DNA of 64,000 bases from positions 186,001 to 250,000 of the forward strand of contig JBCCQA010000002.1 in the NCBI GenBank assembly GCA_039024635.1, written 5' to 3'. Both the position numbers and the translations under genes were made by a program. Position 1 is the stretch's first letter, and the number at the start of each line of letters is the position of its first letter. The stretch comes from Kuafuiihalomonas sp039024635. Its GTDB lineage: Bacteria; Myxococcota; Kuafuiibacteriia; Kuafuiibacteriales; Kuafuiibacteriaceae. Under the pieces are notes generated by a model, which made no database searches, was not told where the DNA came from, and saw only the letters and a program-made list of their open reading frames with translations. This document shows, one piece after another, positions 33,800-42,991 of this stretch.

Positions 33800-34866
33800 T
33801 GTTGGCCAGGCTGGGGCCTTCTCGATGGATGCTCATTGGCGCCCTGGTGGGGGGATCCAGTGCTTGCGCAACGGCGACCCGAATCCAGGCCGAGACCGAC
33901 GCCATGTCTCGGCGTTTGGATCAAATGGCGGCTGAGGGGGAGCGCTGCGCCCCCGCCCGGCTCGCGGCGGCCGACGTCGAGATCGTGTTTGCTCGGCTCG
34001 AACTCGACCAGGGGCACGTGGTCCGGGCGGTGGAGCATCGGGGTGAAGCGGAGGCTCGCGTGGCGGAGCTCCAGGCCGCTATTGACGCGTGTCCGCCCCC
34101 CGACTCGGACGGAGACGGCCTCGGCGATCCCGATGACCGATGCGTGGATCAAGCGGGTCCGCCTGAGCTTCGAGGCTGTCCCGATCGCGACGGCGATGGG
34201 ATTCCAGACCTCGACGACCAGTGTATCGACGAACCAGAGGATCTGGACGGCGTCGAGGACGAGGACGGATGCATCGACGATGACGACCCGGACGATGATG
34301 GCTTCGTCGGGGACGACGACGCTTGTCCACTCGAACCCGAAGACCGGGATGGCTTCGAGGACGGAGATGGATGTCCGGACCCCGACAACGATGGAGACGG
34401 CATTCTGGACGCGGACGACGCATGCCCGATCGAGGCCGAGATCGTGAACGGCCACATGGACGAGGACGGCTGTCCGGACGAAAAGCTGACTTTGGTCGAA
34501 CTCGACCTCGACAAGGGCAAGATCGAGATCAAGCAGAAGGTTTTCTTCCGTCGAGGAAGCGCTCGACTGAGCCCGCGGAGCTACGGCCTCCTCGGTCAGG
34601 TGTCCCAGGTCCTCCGAGAGAACGAGGAGCTCAGGGTTCGTATCGAGGGCCACACCGACGCGTCGGGCAGCAATTCGACCAACCTCCGCCTGTCTCAGAA
34701 GCGCGCGGACTCCGTGCGGGCCTATCTCCTCCGACTCGGCATTGCCCCCGAACGCCTGGTCGCGGTCGGCTATGGCGAAGAGAAGCCGATCGCCAGCAAC
34801 GCCACCCGAGGCGGCCGAGAAACCAACCGCCGCGTCGAGTTCACCATCCTCTCTCCCTCTCCCTAA
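33799..34866 (+). CDS. OmpA-family lipoprotein with thrombospondin type-3 repeats
   Basis: From ATG at 33799 the 355-residue protein has a lipobox (GGSSAC), a helical region similar to DUF4398, and then about six Asp-rich calcium-binding repeats (DSDGDGLGDPDDRC, DRDGDGIPDLDDQC, DNDGDGILDADDAC). A C-terminal OmpA domain follows (VFFRRGSARLSP, IEGHTDASGSNSTNLRLSQK, TNRRVEFTIL) that should bind peptidoglycan. It links the outer membrane to the wall with a Ca-rigid spacer. Overlaps the upstream lipoprotein gene's stop. Confidence 0.92.
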   Translation: MLARLGPSRWMLIGALVGGSSACATATRIQAETDAMSRRLDQMAAEGERCAPARLAAADVEIVFARLELDQGHVVRAVEHRGEAEARVAELQAAIDACPPPDSDGDGLGDPDDRCVDQAGPPELRGCPDRDGDGIPDLDDQCIDEPEDLDGVEDEDGCIDDDDPDDDGFVGDDDACPLEPEDRDGFEDGDGCPDPDNDGDGILDADDACPIEAEIVNGHMDEDGCPDEKLTLVELDLDKGKIEIKQKVFFRRGSARLSPRSYGLLGQVSQVLRENEELRVRIEGHTDASGSNSTNLRLSQKRADSVRAYLLRLGIAPERLVAVGYGEEKPIASNATRGGRETNRRVEFTILSPSP

Positions 34867-35089
34867 GCGTGTCACCCATACACCGCAACCCAGCCTTCAC
34901 CCGAGCAGCAGGACTCAGGTTCGGATCCGAAATCCACGACTTCAAAGCCAAGGCCCTCCCCTCCCGGGACGACATCTTTTGCTAGTAAGCCCTCTCGGCG
35001 ACCGCTATCGCGGAAACCTCTGTATTTCGCATGTCGATTGCGAGGAGGAATGTCGAAGCTTGAGCTCGAGACTGTCGACGCTCAGATTC

Positions 35090-35938
35090 TCAGGTGAAGG
35101 TGGCGGTCCAGGGTCGGAAGCTGAAGTCAGGAAAGTGGACGTTCCGGTCGCCCGCTCGGAACGCGAGCGAAGCCATCCGGTAGCTCGAGATGAAATCCCT
35201 GAGCTGCCGTAGAAAGTTCCACCAGCGCTCGAGGCAGCTCGCGTGGCATATCGGCAAGGGCGACCTCTTTGTGCGCTTGGGTACGTCAAAGACTCGTTGG
35301 GCCAGCACCCTTGCGCAACCAAGGACACGTCTCCCCCTACGCTTTGAAGCGAGTTGATTCGTCCTTGCGACGACCGCCTGTCGAAGCCAGCTCTTGGCTT
35401 TCTCACAGAGCAGTTCTTGGGGGATGCTGAGCACATAGCTTTCTTCGGTGCTTGGGCTCCGCATCAGAGGACGATTACGAGAGAAGCGCAAGGCGCTCTC
35501 TTTGCCCGGCCATACCAAGAGCCCGGGCCAATCTTCAATGCGAGCGACGAGGTGGGCTGACACCGGGTTCATGACTGAATATACGATGCACTCGAGCACG
35601 GCATCGGGATCGATGGCCTGAATCGATGTGAATCGTTTCTCAAAGACCTGTCCTCGCGTGTCGTCCAAGACATTCAACATCTTGGCCAAGGGGCCTTCGA
35701 ATCGGCACATGAAGTTCGACAGCTGCGATTCATCGTCACGAAGCACCAAATGCATGTGATTCGACATCTGGGACACGGCGGCCAGCTTTATGCCGGGACA
35801 GGCCTTGAGTGCCTTGGCCAGGAAGAAGCCTACGGCCTGGGTTCTTTCTGAGTCGGGTCGGAGCCTGAACTCCGACCTGGCGCAGCGAACCACGACCGAC
35901 CACCAAGCACCTGGAGTGAGCTGTCTCGGGCGTCGCAT
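35090..35938 (-). CDS. REP-associated tyrosine transposase-like protein (Y1)
   Basis: A 282-residue single-stranded-DNA transposase of the Y1/IS200-like superfamily. VSQMSNHMHLVLRDD contains the HUH pair (HMH) and IVYSVMNPVSAHLV matches the YxxxNPV helix with the nucleophilic Tyr region. The C-terminal part is longer than IS200 TnpA, typical of REP-associated transposases, which are usually single-copy, non-mobile genes linked to palindromic repeats. No clear REP palindromes were found in the flanks. Sequence is less biased than neighbours, with several rarer codons, suggesting acquisition. Confidence 0.8.
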   Translation of the reverse strand: MRRPRQLTPGAWWSVVVRCARSEFRLRPDSERTQAVGFFLAKALKACPGIKLAAVSQMSNHMHLVLRDDESQLSNFMCRFEGPLAKMLNVLDDTRGQVFEKRFTSIQAIDPDAVLECIVYSVMNPVSAHLVARIEDWPGLLVWPGKESALRFSRNRPLMRSPSTEESYVLSIPQELLCEKAKSWLRQAVVARTNQLASKRRGRRVLGCARVLAQRVFDVPKRTKRSPLPICHASCLERWWNFLRQLRDFISSYRMASLAFRAGDRNVHFPDFSFRPWTATFT

Positions 35939-36184
35939 GATGGGAACTCCAGCAATAGGTGTGCCGACAGCCGCTCGGGGAGATTCGGTCGACGCTTGCC
36001 GCTAGCCCGGCGGATGTCGGTTTCGAGGGTCGAGGTTCGTCAATATGCAAGGCTGCTTTCGCAAAGGGTGGCACCCGGCACCTGCGCGGGAGAGGAAGGA
36101 AGAGGCAGCAGCATTCGCAGCATCACGGGGACGGGGCGAGCGCGTGCACTGGGTTTGGTTGCGGGGGTGAGGGGGGTGGGGTAG

Positions 36185-36742
36185 GTGGCTGGGGTGACCG
36201 CTTCGAGAGAGCCTTTGGTTTGGCTCGATATGGAGATGACCGGCTTGGATCCAGAGACTGACGTTCCGGTCGAGGTGGCCGTCGTCGTCACGGACCCTGA
36301 GCTGGCCGAACTCGAGAGCTACGAGGCCGTCATCTGGCAGCCCGAACGTGCCCTGGAGGGCATGCAGCCCATCGTTCGGAAGATGCACACCGAGAACGGA
36401 CTCATCGACAAGATCAGTCGCTCACCCCACAGCCTCCTCCAGGTCGAGCGCGAGCTCGTCCAGCTCGTCGCCCGTTGGTGCAAACCTCAAGAAGGCGTCT
36501 TGGCTGGCAACTCCATCCATCAAGACCGACGGTTCATCGTCCGCCACTTCCCGACGCTCAACGGCTATCTTCACTACCGGATGGTCGACGTGTCTACGCT
36601 CAAGGAACTCGTCAAACGGTGGTACGAGCCCGACCGGCTCCCAGAGAAGGGCGTAAGTGACCATACGGCCTTGTCGGACATCAGGGCTTCGATCAGCGAG
36701 CTTCGCCACTATCGGCAGGCTGTCTTTCAAAACCCAAGCTAG
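36185..36742 (+). CDS. orn: Oligoribonuclease
   Basis: Orn is the DEDDh exonuclease that degrades dinucleotides such as pGpG, the end product of cyclic di-GMP turnover. Motifs: LVWLDMEMTGLDPETD (Asp, Glu), GNSIHQDRRF (Asp), and SDHTALSDIRASISELR (His, Asp). Length 185 is standard. GTG at 36185 is used; GTG at 36194 (VTASREPLVW) is an alternative start and has a GGTGGCTGGG stretch upstream. Presence fits the several PilZ proteins in the window, though it is not near them. Confidence 0.93.
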   Translation: MAGVTASREPLVWLDMEMTGLDPETDVPVEVAVVVTDPELAELESYEAVIWQPERALEGMQPIVRKMHTENGLIDKISRSPHSLLQVERELVQLVARWCKPQEGVLAGNSIHQDRRFIVRHFPTLNGYLHYRMVDVSTLKELVKRWYEPDRLPEKGVSDHTALSDIRASISELRHYRQAVFQNPS

Positions 36743-36913
36743 GGTTTTCAGTCGGTAGAAACTTGAACCAGAAGTCCGAGTCGAGAGCGGCTCACGGAAG
36801 AGAGCGCCGACGGGGGATCCGCAAGCGACGACACGCGGAGCCGTCTTGAGAGTTCCACGCAAAGCCCGCCGGCCGTTCGGGTGAAGCCGTTACTCAGAAC
36901 ACCCCTAGGACTC

Positions 36914-38584
36914 TCAGCTTCGTGGGGCCCATGCGGCCCACCGGACACCGGTCTCGACCATGGCTACCAGCTCTGCGAGCTCGGTGGGCACTGAAGCGAG
37001 CGCGGCGGCGGTGGGGGTGTACGGCTCGGGACGAGGACCCGACTTGCCCCCAAAGTAGACGGCATCCCCCCGGATGCTTCGACCGCTGGCCTTCTCCACC
37101 CTGGACCAGGCTTCGTCCCAGCCGCCTAGGCCGTCGACGAGGCCCACGGCATGCGCGTCCTTCCCTGACCACACGCGTCCCTGCGCCACTTCATGGATCT
37201 CTTCAAGAGAACGTCCCCTACGCTCGGCGACTAGCGTCACGAAGCGATGGTAGAGGCCATCGACCTGTCGCTGGACGCGCTCCCTGTCGTCGGCGAGCAG
37301 GGCCTGGTTGGGATCCATCAGGTTGGCCCGAGCCAGCTCGTGTATGGCGTCGGTACCCACGCCTAGGCGTGCCAAGAGCTCGGGCCACCGGGGGACCACG
37401 CCGAACACGCCAATGCTGCCCGTCAAAGTGTGGGGCTCGGCCACGATGGCACTGGCGCCGCAGGCGACGTAATACCCGCCGCTGGCGGCAGCGGTCTCCA
37501 TGAGCGCGACTGTGGGCTTGTCCTGGTTCAGTCGAAGGACCGCCCCGTAGATGGTGTCGGAGGCGGTGACGCTGCCTCCGCCCGAGTCGATGGCCAATAT
37601 GACGCCTCGGATTCGTCGGTCTTGATGGGCAGCCCGAAGAGCTTGCACGATATCCTCTTCTGCCGCCGCCCCCCGGCCGACCCGAGGTGCCCTATCGACG
37701 ATGGCCCCGTTGACCCGCACGACCGCGATTCGGTCGCCCCGAGCGAGCCGTGGTCGCCTCCGTGGCAGGACGGCCAGGACGGCCGAAGCAGGTATCATCG
37801 ATTCCTCTTCCAGGGCTTGGGGAAGGTCTTCGTCGCGGCATTCGCCATCGAGCAAGCCTCGAGCCTGCGCAGCTTCCGGGTCGAAGGGACCCTCCTCCAA
37901 GTGCTGGCGGATCTCCTCCTCGCTCTGACTTCGACTCTCGGCCAGAGCTGCAATCAAGGCCTGGTCCCGTCCCCGAAGAAGCGTCCGAACCTGGGTCCGG
38001 TCGGCATCACTTCGCTCATGCCGGGTCAAGGCGTCGGGGGCGGACTTGAAGGCCCCGGCTGAGATCGCTTCGAAGACCACGCCCACGCGATCCAAGAGAC
38101 CGCGCAGGAAGACGCCCCGGGACTTGGTCCCCAAGGCTTCGAAACCGCCCGCCGGCCCGGTCAAAATCCGAGTCCCCCCCGAGGCGGCCAGGGCGTCGAG
38201 TTCGTCGAGGGGTCGAGGCGCATGAACGACGACTGGACGCCCTCCGTCCCGAACTTCTTTCAGCAGGCGGCGAATCTCTTGGGCCGAGGCCCAGTCGAGT
38301 TGAGCGTCTCGAAGCTTCACCAACACGCCCCGAACCCGGCTCCCCTCCAGTCCTTCGACCAGTCGCCGCAGGGCCGGCAGCTCGATGCTGGAGGGCTCAG
38401 GTCTCCCTTGGAGGCGCCGAAGAAGCGCCTGCGCGTTGGGTCGACCCGAGGGGTGTCGATGAACCGCACCCGCCAGCTCGAGCTCGATCCAGCCCTTCAG
38501 CTTCCGTCGGCGAAGTGCGCGAAGACCAGCGCCGACGCCAAAGAAGAGCCATCGGAAAGGATACAGTAGGATCCGGAGCATCAA
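36914..38584 (-). CDS. sppA: Signal peptide peptidase SppA (long form)
   Basis: A 556-residue tandem-domain S49 peptidase. The N-terminal half holds the general-base Lys in AISAGAFKSAPDALTR and the C-terminal half the nucleophilic Ser in ETAAASGGYYVACGAS, as in E. coli SppA. ILAIDSGGGSVTASD and LTGSIGVFGVVPRW are further family blocks. One N-terminal hydrophobic segment anchors it in the inner membrane, where it cleaves leftover signal peptides. Its start overlaps the mog stop by four bases. Confidence 0.92.
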   Translation of the reverse strand: MMLRILLYPFRWLFFGVGAGLRALRRRKLKGWIELELAGAVHRHPSGRPNAQALLRRLQGRPEPSSIELPALRRLVEGLEGSRVRGVLVKLRDAQLDWASAQEIRRLLKEVRDGGRPVVVHAPRPLDELDALAASGGTRILTGPAGGFEALGTKSRGVFLRGLLDRVGVVFEAISAGAFKSAPDALTRHERSDADRTQVRTLLRGRDQALIAALAESRSQSEEEIRQHLEEGPFDPEAAQARGLLDGECRDEDLPQALEEESMIPASAVLAVLPRRRPRLARGDRIAVVRVNGAIVDRAPRVGRGAAAEEDIVQALRAAHQDRRIRGVILAIDSGGGSVTASDTIYGAVLRLNQDKPTVALMETAAASGGYYVACGASAIVAEPHTLTGSIGVFGVVPRWPELLARLGVGTDAIHELARANLMDPNQALLADDRERVQRQVDGLYHRFVTLVAERRGRSLEEIHEVAQGRVWSGKDAHAVGLVDGLGGWDEAWSRVEKASGRSIRGDAVYFGGKSGPRPEPYTPTAAALASVPTELAELVAMVETGVRWAAWAPRS

Positions 38585-39129
38585 GCCTCTCCCGGCCGTC
38601 GAGCGGACTTGGGCCGGAAAGCGCGAACGCGCGCTGGGTCAGTCTCGAGGTAGGGACCCCCGGCCAAGTCGATGCAGTAGGGGATGGCTGGCATCACAGC
38701 GTCCAAACACTCTCGAATCGACTTAGGCTTCCCGGGAAGGTTCAGAATCAGGGCCTTGCCCCTAATACACGCCGTCTGCCGGGAGAGGATGGCCGTCGGG
38801 ACGTACTGAAGCGACACGCTCCGCATCAGTTCGCCGAAGCCGGGCATCATCTTTTCCGCAACCGCCTCGGTCGCCTCTGGCGTCACGTCCCGAGGCGCAG
38901 GCCCGGTGCCACCCGTCGTGACGACCAGGCAACACCCTTCATTGTCCACCAGCCGCTTCAGAGTCGCTTCGATCTCCTCACGCTCGTCCGGGACCACCTG
39001 GGCCACGGGTTGCCAGGGCGTCGTAAGCACTTCGCTCATGTATTTCCGGATGGCCGGGCCCCCTTGATCCTCGTACTCGCCACGGCTGGCCCGGTCCGAC
39101 ACGGTCACGATGCCGATCTTCGCATCCAC
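38581..39129 (-). CDS. mog: Molybdopterin adenylyltransferase MogA/MoaB
   Basis: The 182-residue protein adenylylates molybdopterin ahead of molybdenum insertion. IGIVTVSDRASRGEYED is the N-terminus of the family, VVTTGGTGPAPRDVTPEAT the nucleotide-binding GGTG motif, and ALILNLPGKPKSIRECLD the closing segment. ATG at 39129 is used. It overlaps sppA by four bases (ATGA). No other molybdenum cofactor gene is in the window. Confidence 0.92.
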   Translation of the reverse strand: MDAKIGIVTVSDRASRGEYEDQGGPAIRKYMSEVLTTPWQPVAQVVPDEREEIEATLKRLVDNEGCCLVVTTGGTGPAPRDVTPEATEAVAEKMMPGFGELMRSVSLQYVPTAILSRQTACIRGKALILNLPGKPKSIRECLDAVMPAIPYCIDLAGGPYLETDPARVRAFRPKSARRPGEA

Positions 39130-39332
39130 CCCCGAACTCTCTTCCGCCCCATCTCACTACGGCAAGTCATTGCTGCACCCACGAGACTCAACCCACCCAG
39201 ATGGCCTGCGCTGAGCCTCCAGCCCCGCTCGATGCGCACTGGCGCCCGTTCGTACACTTGATGTGTTGGACGCAACGCTTCTTGCAGACTCCGATGAGCG
39301 ACCTACAGTGCGGGTCCAAAAGACACTGGAAG

Positions 39333-39917
39333 TTAGTCGATATTGTCGCGAACTCGAACCAGACCGCGGGCGCAGAAGTAGAGGACGATGAGCGGACCGA
39401 CGTGAAAAACGACGATGTGAATCGGGTTTCGGGCTGCGCAATTCATGTGAAGCGCCATCACGCCGACGAAAGTCGTCGAGAGGGCCAAGAGCAGACCCGG
39501 GTCCGGAAAGCGCCGCCACAGCCGACCCGACACGGCGCCCAAGGTAATCATTGCAACCGCTGAGAAGCCGGTCCCCACGGCGAAGCACTTGGCGCCATGA
39601 CCCCAATAGACCGGCTCGCTCGAGTTCATGATGAGCAGTAGGCCAATCCCCATCATACTGAGACTCAGTCCGATGGCGCCGGTCAGCGCGCGACCGTGCA
39701 GGAGAGGCAGGCCCATCGTGAGGCCAGCACTAAAGGCCGCGCCCAACAGGAAGAGACAGAGGGCGGTCACATCCATCACCCCCGTCACCGGATAAGCGAA
39801 GACCTGCATGCCCACGAGGAACATCGACAGCAAAGCGACGTACACCCCTAGGGCGCTCTTGCGGGCCCCCCTGAGCTGGTCGAGCTCGTCACGGATGATC
39901 TCGGTCGCGGACGCCAT
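39333..39917 (-). CDS. Six-helix membrane protein (NrsF/DUF1109-like)
   Basis: From ATG at 39917 the 194-residue protein has a short cytoplasmic helix and six hydrophobic segments, e.g. VYVALLSMFLVGMQVFAYPV, LCLFLLGAAFSAGLTMGLPL and AIGLSLSMMGIGLLLIM. The C-terminal pattern TFVGVMALHMNCAARNPIHI resembles NrsF/DUF1109 anti-sigma factors, in which a conserved Cys/His pair lies near that point. No ECF sigma gene is adjacent, so that role is uncertain. It stands alone, 146 bases downstream of the microprotein gene. Confidence 0.5.
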   Translation of the reverse strand: MASATEIIRDELDQLRGARKSALGVYVALLSMFLVGMQVFAYPVTGVMDVTALCLFLLGAAFSAGLTMGLPLLHGRALTGAIGLSLSMMGIGLLLIMNSSEPVYWGHGAKCFAVGTGFSAVAMITLGAVSGRLWRRFPDPGLLLALSTTFVGVMALHMNCAARNPIHIVVFHVGPLIVLYFCARGLVRVRDNID

Positions 39918-40063
39918 GAGACTCCTCGATTTGCGCCATACGGAGTCTGTGGTCGAGAGGTTACGTCGATGAACCAGGATTCTCGGTGAAGGCCATATCG
40001 AGTGGCGGACTGGCCCAGGCCTTGGGGTCTCCTTCAGGCCAGCCAAAAGAAAGCGGCCCGCGC

Positions 40064-40162
40064 CTAGAAGAGCCCGATAAGGGTCATCCCGAAACCAAAG
40101 AGCCCCAGAAGCCCAATGGAGCTCCAGACGAAGAGGGCATGGCCCAGGGAAAGGTCGGACAT
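40064..40162 (-). CDS. 32-residue membrane microprotein behind the antiporter
   Basis: The frame starts ATG at 40162, 18 bases after the antiporter stop, with GGGGGAG just upstream, and stops at TAG. It encodes 32 residues beginning MSDLSLGHALFVWSSIG; the remaining 15 are almost all hydrophobic (LLGLFGFGMTLIGLF). It is thus a single-helix protein with a short acidic N-terminus. Tiny subunits of this kind accompany some sodium-coupled transporters (for example MetS-type). Position and Shine-Dalgarno-like sequence support it; no homology search was possible. Confidence 0.55.
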   Translation of the reverse strand: MSDLSLGHALFVWSSIGLLGLFGFGMTLIGLF

Positions 40163-40180
40163 GCTCCCCCCATCGGCTGC

Positions 40181-41863
40181 TCAGTCGGAGAATCGACCCC
40201 CTGCCCCGGATTGAAATCGAACGGCCAGGATGAGGGCGCCGGTACCCAGAACCATACCCGGCCAAGGACCCAAGCCCAGTCCGTAGGGCAGCGTGCCGAA
40301 CAGAACCGACACGCCGGCCACCAGCGTCGCGTAGGGTGCTTGGGTTCGAACATGGTCGGCGTGGTCACAAGCGCAGGCCACCGAGGACAAGACGGTCGTG
40401 TCCGAGATGGGCGAGCAGTGGTCACCGAAGACCGCGCCCGCCAGCACAGAGGCCGTACTTCCCAGCAGGGCCGCTTCGAAGCCCGGCGTGCCGGCATGGC
40501 TCGCGACGATGGGGGTCACGATTGGGAAAACGATGGCCATCGTCCCCCAAGAGGTCCCGGTGGCCAGGGCCAGAAGCGCGCTCACCAGGAAGACGACCGT
40601 GGGCAGACTCCAGGCCGGGAGGTGTGGACCGAGCGTTCCCGCCAGGTACGGTCCAGCCTGCAGGCTCTCCATCACGGTGCCCAAAGCCCAGGCAAGCAAG
40701 AGCACCACCACGGCAGGGGCGGTGGCTTTGGCGCCTCTGATGACGGCCTCCGTTCCTTGACCCAGTCCGAATGCGCCTTGGCTCGTCCCCCATAGGACCG
40801 CCACGCCGATGCCGACCCCGCTCCCGTAAACCAGAGCGTCGTAGGACGCCGCCTCGCCCAAGACGAGGCCCACAATCGCGAGGAGCCCCTGCTCCGAAGC
40901 GGCCTGAAGGGCGGCGCCATCTGCGCTCTGCCATCCGGTCCAAGCCAGGACTCCGACAACCGTGATGACCAAAGCCAAGACCGGCGCCAGCCCGGCACTC
41001 ACCCTGGGGCGGGACCCGGAAGCCATGACCGCTTCCGCTTCGACGTCCATCAGGGGCTGAGCGTCGGGGGCGCTCACAGCCCCTTCCCGGGCTCGCGCCT
41101 CGGCCCGGGCCATTGGCCCGAAGTCTCTTCCCGTCCAGCTGACCCAAAACACCATGAACAGCGCGAGCCACGGATAGAAGCGAGCGGGGAGCCCGGCCAA
41201 GAAGACCTCGTACCCGCCACGATCGATGCCCGCCGCCGTCAGGGCCTCCTGCAGGACCCCGACTTCGTAGCCGACCCAGGTGCTCACCAAGGCCAGGCTG
41301 GCCACGGGGGCCGAGGTCGAGTCGACTAGGTAGGCCAGCTTCTCCCTCGACACCCGAAGTCGGTCCGCCACCGGTCGCATGGTGGTTCCGACCATCAGAG
41401 AGCTCGCGTAGTCGTCGAAGAAGAAGAGCAGCCCCAAGCCTCCGGTGGCGAGGCCGAACCCTCTGCGGCTCCGGGCGCGTCGCGAAAGAAGGCTTGCCAA
41501 ACCGGCTGCGCCCCCTGAAGCGGCCAGCGCGCCGACCATGCCGCCCATCGACAGGGTGAAGATAACGATCTTGGCTTTGTCGGCGTCGGCGAGCGCGGCC
41601 ACGATCCTGTCCAATCCAGCGAAGAATGCGCCCACGACCGTGCCTTCCACCAGACCGGCACCGACCACGACGCCGAACAGCAGGGCGGGCACGACTTGCC
41701 GCGTGAGGATGGCGGTCGCGATGGCGATCCCGGCCGGAACGAGTGAGATCGGACTTGGGCCTTCGGCGTAAGGAAGACCGAGGCCCATAAACTCCAGGAG
41801 CATCGCCAGGCCCAGCCCGGCGACCACGGCGGCCGACCCGCCCTTCACGGTCCGAGCAGCCAT
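40181..41863 (-). CDS. NhaC-family Na+/H+ antiporter
   Basis: From ATG at 41863 the 560-residue protein has about 12 hydrophobic helices and the NhaC signature GAVFGDHCSPISDTTVLSS with ACACDHADH following. FFFDDYASSLMVGTTMRPVA is the paired half-site with acidic residues, and TGTSWGTMAIVFPIVTPI is also family-typical. It exchanges sodium for protons, or may take another amine-linked substrate. The region upstream of M38 in the longer frame is hydrophilic and overlaps the next gene. It overlaps the upstream hypothetical by 19 bases and is followed by a microprotein. Confidence 0.9.
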   Translation of the reverse strand: MAARTVKGGSAAVVAGLGLAMLLEFMGLGLPYAEGPSPISLVPAGIAIATAILTRQVVPALLFGVVVGAGLVEGTVVGAFFAGLDRIVAALADADKAKIVIFTLSMGGMVGALAASGGAAGLASLLSRRARSRRGFGLATGGLGLLFFFDDYASSLMVGTTMRPVADRLRVSREKLAYLVDSTSAPVASLALVSTWVGYEVGVLQEALTAAGIDRGGYEVFLAGLPARFYPWLALFMVFWVSWTGRDFGPMARAEARAREGAVSAPDAQPLMDVEAEAVMASGSRPRVSAGLAPVLALVITVVGVLAWTGWQSADGAALQAASEQGLLAIVGLVLGEAASYDALVYGSGVGIGVAVLWGTSQGAFGLGQGTEAVIRGAKATAPAVVVLLLAWALGTVMESLQAGPYLAGTLGPHLPAWSLPTVVFLVSALLALATGTSWGTMAIVFPIVTPIVASHAGTPGFEAALLGSTASVLAGAVFGDHCSPISDTTVLSSVACACDHADHVRTQAPYATLVAGVSVLFGTLPYGLGLGPWPGMVLGTGALILAVRFQSGAGGRFSD

Positions 41864-42294
41864 CGGGCCATCCCTAGCCCAAGCCCGAGGCCCAAGAGCC
41901 TCGGTCCGAGAAGGGAGCGCGGAGCAACCCGAGCGGCGGTGGACGCCAAGCGGGTCCGGGTCTCGATATTCCATTTGACGCAGAGCGCTTCAATCTGATC
42001 GAGAATGCCTTCGTAGTCCTCGAAGCTGAGAGGCACCCGCCGTTCACTCAGTGCCCAGAAGCTCTCTAGCTCGCACCTTCGTCGACCCGGTTCCACCCAG
42101 CCACACATCCAGCTCCCGTTCAGGCCCTTCAGGCGCAAGGCTCGCCGGTTGACCTCGTCATTCGGTGCAGGTTCGTCGAGGGCCAGCTCGAGATCGGCCG
42201 CGCCAAAACGTTGCGATCCGATGCTTCGAGCGAGGACAACGTAAAAGTCGTGTGCGCAGTGGGCGCCAGCGGTGGGAGGAGACCCGCCATGCAT
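41845..42294 (-). CDS. Hypothetical protein upstream of the antiporter
   Basis: 149 residues with no recognised family. Features: RRALRLKGLNGSWMCGWVEP near the middle, a Trp-rich helix VPLSFEDYEGILDQIEALCV, and a Gly/Leu-rich hydrophobic C-terminus (LLGPRLLGLGLGLGMARWLL) that may be a membrane tail. ATG at 42294 is the only good start. The 19-base overlap with the antiporter start suggests it is translated in the same leftward unit. Nothing in the sequence fixes its role. Confidence 0.55.
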   Translation of the reverse strand: MHGGSPPTAGAHCAHDFYVVLARSIGSQRFGAADLELALDEPAPNDEVNRRALRLKGLNGSWMCGWVEPGRRRCELESFWALSERRVPLSFEDYEGILDQIEALCVKWNIETRTRLASTAARVAPRSLLGPRLLGLGLGLGMARWLLGP

Positions 42295-42380
42295 CAGTGG
42301 GATGAGAACCGCAGGCGCCTAGTCCACGCAAGCCGAGGGCGCTTGAGGAGCCCCTTCGGAACGTGTTTCGGAGCGCTACG

Positions 42381-42956
42381 ATGAACGATTTCCAAGTCCG
42401 AGCTCTGGCATTCTCGGAGCAGAAACGTCAAAAAGCCGACATGGGACCGAACGCGAGTTACGGCGCCGAACGCGCAAGGCGCTTCCTGGACGACGCTCGC
42501 GCCGAAGCCAATCGAGGTCGCTTGGATCTAGCGGTCAAGCACCTGGAGCTCGCCGCCGCCTTCGATCCCACCAACACCGACGTTCGTCGGTGCTTGGTCG
42601 AGATGCGGGCCGATCCCCGCAGCAAGACCCGTGATCTTCCCAAACCCAAGTGTGCCGATGAGAGTCTACTCAAAAGAGCAAGAGAGGCCGAGGAGGCGGG
42701 CAACTTCCCCGTCGCCATGCAGCTCTTGGAGTCGGGTCTCAATGGTGGTCAGCGCGCCCGATGTGCGTTTCGTCTCGGGTTGATGTTCGTGAAACACGAC
42801 CGCGACATCGATCGAGGGGTGGAGTTGTTGAGGACCGCGGTAGAGGCCGCGCCGTCCAATGCCAGCTACAAGAAGACCCTGGATAAACTGCTGGAGCGCC
42901 AGCGGAAGTCCAATCGAACCCCGACCGCCTGGCTTTCCCGACTCTGGCGCTCTTGA
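42381..42956 (+). CDS. TPR-like protein preceding the pseudokinase
   Basis: From ATG at 42381 the 191-residue protein holds about three TPR-like helix pairs, e.g. RARRFLDDARAEANRGRLDL, LKRAREAEEAGNFPVAMQLL and DIDRGVELLRTAVEAAPSNA. Its N-terminal part (ASYGAERARRFL) is typical of DnaJ-linked or kinase-linked TPR adaptors. GTG at 42363 is an alternative start. The gene ends 35 bases before the pseudokinase ATG on the same strand, so the two products probably work together. Confidence 0.68.
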   Translation: MNDFQVRALAFSEQKRQKADMGPNASYGAERARRFLDDARAEANRGRLDLAVKHLELAAAFDPTNTDVRRCLVEMRADPRSKTRDLPKPKCADESLLKRAREAEEAGNFPVAMQLLESGLNGGQRARCAFRLGLMFVKHDRDIDRGVELLRTAVEAAPSNASYKKTLDKLLERQRKSNRTPTAWLSRLWRS

Positions 42957-42991
42957 AATTACCCCCCGACCCCGGTCATGACCGTGGAGGT

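Noticed and set aside
36743..36913. Hidden small gene between orn and sppA
   Set aside because: Frames are short on both strands and lack both starts with ribosome-binding sites and protein-like composition.
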